Part shown: positions 63,721 to 64,000 of the stretch, piece by piece | Position numbering within the stretch: position 1 is the first letter of the stretch | Layout: the number at the start of each line of letters is the position of its first letter | Assembly: GCA_023382535.1 (NCBI GenBank) | Contig: JAHDWA010000043.1 | Location: 31,312 to 95,311 of the forward strand | Direction of reading: 5' to 3' | From: Anaerolineae bacterium | GTDB taxonomy: Bacteria > Chloroflexota > Anaerolineae > 4572-78 > J111 | DNA length: 64,000 bases | The notes under the pieces: generated by a model | Told to the model about the DNA's origin: nothing | Databases searched by the model: none | The model's input: only the letters and a program-made list of their open reading frames with translations | Position numbers and translations under genes: made by a program

Positions 63721-63784
63721 GCTCACATCTTAATCGCATCCTGATCGCATCATGATCGCATCTTGATCGCATCTTGCTCCGTCC
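63721..63784. promoter_or_regulatory. GATCGCATC direct repeats with exact 11-bp period
   Basis: Near-identical 9-mers start at 63732 (AATCGCATC), 63743, 63754 and 63765, with degenerate copies at 63721 and 63776: six units, 11 bp apart. CATAAT follows at 63794-63799, 9 bases after the last unit, as a SARP-type activator site would require for a plus-strand promoter. It lies about 90 bases upstream of the minus-strand giant gene. Confidence 0.6.
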
Positions 63785-64000
63785 AAAACCCCTCATAATT
63801 GGGGTGTTATCAGTAGACAGAAACGTAGTAGGATAGAGTTAGACCAGAGCTGTCAGGCAAGGAAACAGGGTAATCGCAGCCTAACCTTGCCTGCGAGCCT
63901 GAGGCTGAAGCCATCAGGCTGAAAAGGTAAAGCATCCTGAAGGAGGCTCAAATTTAGGGCGCTTGAGCGTCCTTTGCCCTCTCAGCTTGGGGTTTCAGCC
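63785..64000. other. Right-edge non-coding region
   Basis: ACCCCTCATAATTGGGGT (63788-63805) is a short dyad around the CATAAT. GCCTGAGGCTGAAGCCATCAGGCTGA (63897-63922) can form hairpins. I see no gene; it may be the leader of a plus-strand gene beyond the edge. Confidence 0.4.

Noticed and set aside
63721..63784. CRISPR array
   Set aside because: Units are only 11 bp long, contiguous, and have no spacers or cas genes.

Overview
The window looks like a chromosomal segment of an uncultured Chloroflexota bacterium (Anaerolineae-like). I infer this from the gene families and gene order, not from a database search. The clues are an alternative complex III operon, two membrane proteins with the DUF2298 'YYY' domain, an Agl23/TIGR03663-type membrane protein, BTAD/AAA/TPR regulators, LRR-Roc and Ras-like small GTPases, a Val T-box leader, and secreted proteins with Thr/Pro-rich linkers. 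GTG and TTG starts are common. I see no tRNA, rRNA, CRISPR array, integrase or transposase.

Layout. 0-2.4 kb: 3' part of an NB-ARC ATPase followed by a TPR protein. 2.5-7.2 kb: FemAB-like transferase, RodZ-like membrane HTH protein, MFS exporter, alpha/beta hydrolase and a ketopantoate reductase remnant. 7.7-14.1 kb: large secreted subtilase, AraC/LysE pair and two GNAT acetyltransferases. 14.2-20 kb: giant SARP/BTAD regulator, DUF6498-like membrane protein, endonuclease III-like protein and LOG-family protein. 20-22.6 kb: LRR-Roc-COR GTPase. 23-25.8 kb: LysM-ModA fusion, PadR regulator and ModB-type permease, without an ATPase. 25.9-32.5 kb: two tandem paralogous lipoproteins, GNAT + threonine dehydratase, Ras-like GTPase, C39-like protease and VTT membrane protein. 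32.6-37.2 kb: T-box leader, valS, ECF sigma and anti-sigma. 37.4-47.1 kb: di-heme cytochrome c with an LPxTG-type tail, then the alternative complex III operon (actA, actB, fused actC-actD, actE, actF) and one more cytochrome c. 47.1-63.6 kb: minus-strand block with an HhH protein, pentapeptide protein, Agl23-NHL fusion, GT39-like protein, ECF sigma with a DUF4367 partner, a YYY protein, an isochorismatase-fold hydrolase and a giant PMT-YYY protein. This block looks like a lipid-linked sugar / cell-surface glycosylation locus.

Working together. The 37-47 kb block oxidises quinol and passes electrons to c-type cytochromes. The 48-64 kb block probably handles polyprenyl-linked sugars at the membrane under its own ECF sigma/anti-sigma pair. 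Many other genes are sensors or regulators of surface processes.

Two patterns cut across the genes. (1) Short, degenerate, mutually complementary 'word' repeats that fold on themselves lie between genes, inside a T-box leader, between actA and actB, and IN FRAME inside at least eight coding regions. The same words occur in coding and non-coding copies. (2) Three arrays of direct repeats with an exact 11-bp period (14174, 28081, 63721) match the known geometry of SARP/BTAD operators; one lies just upstream of the BTAD gene. These two patterns are the main candidates for something undescribed.
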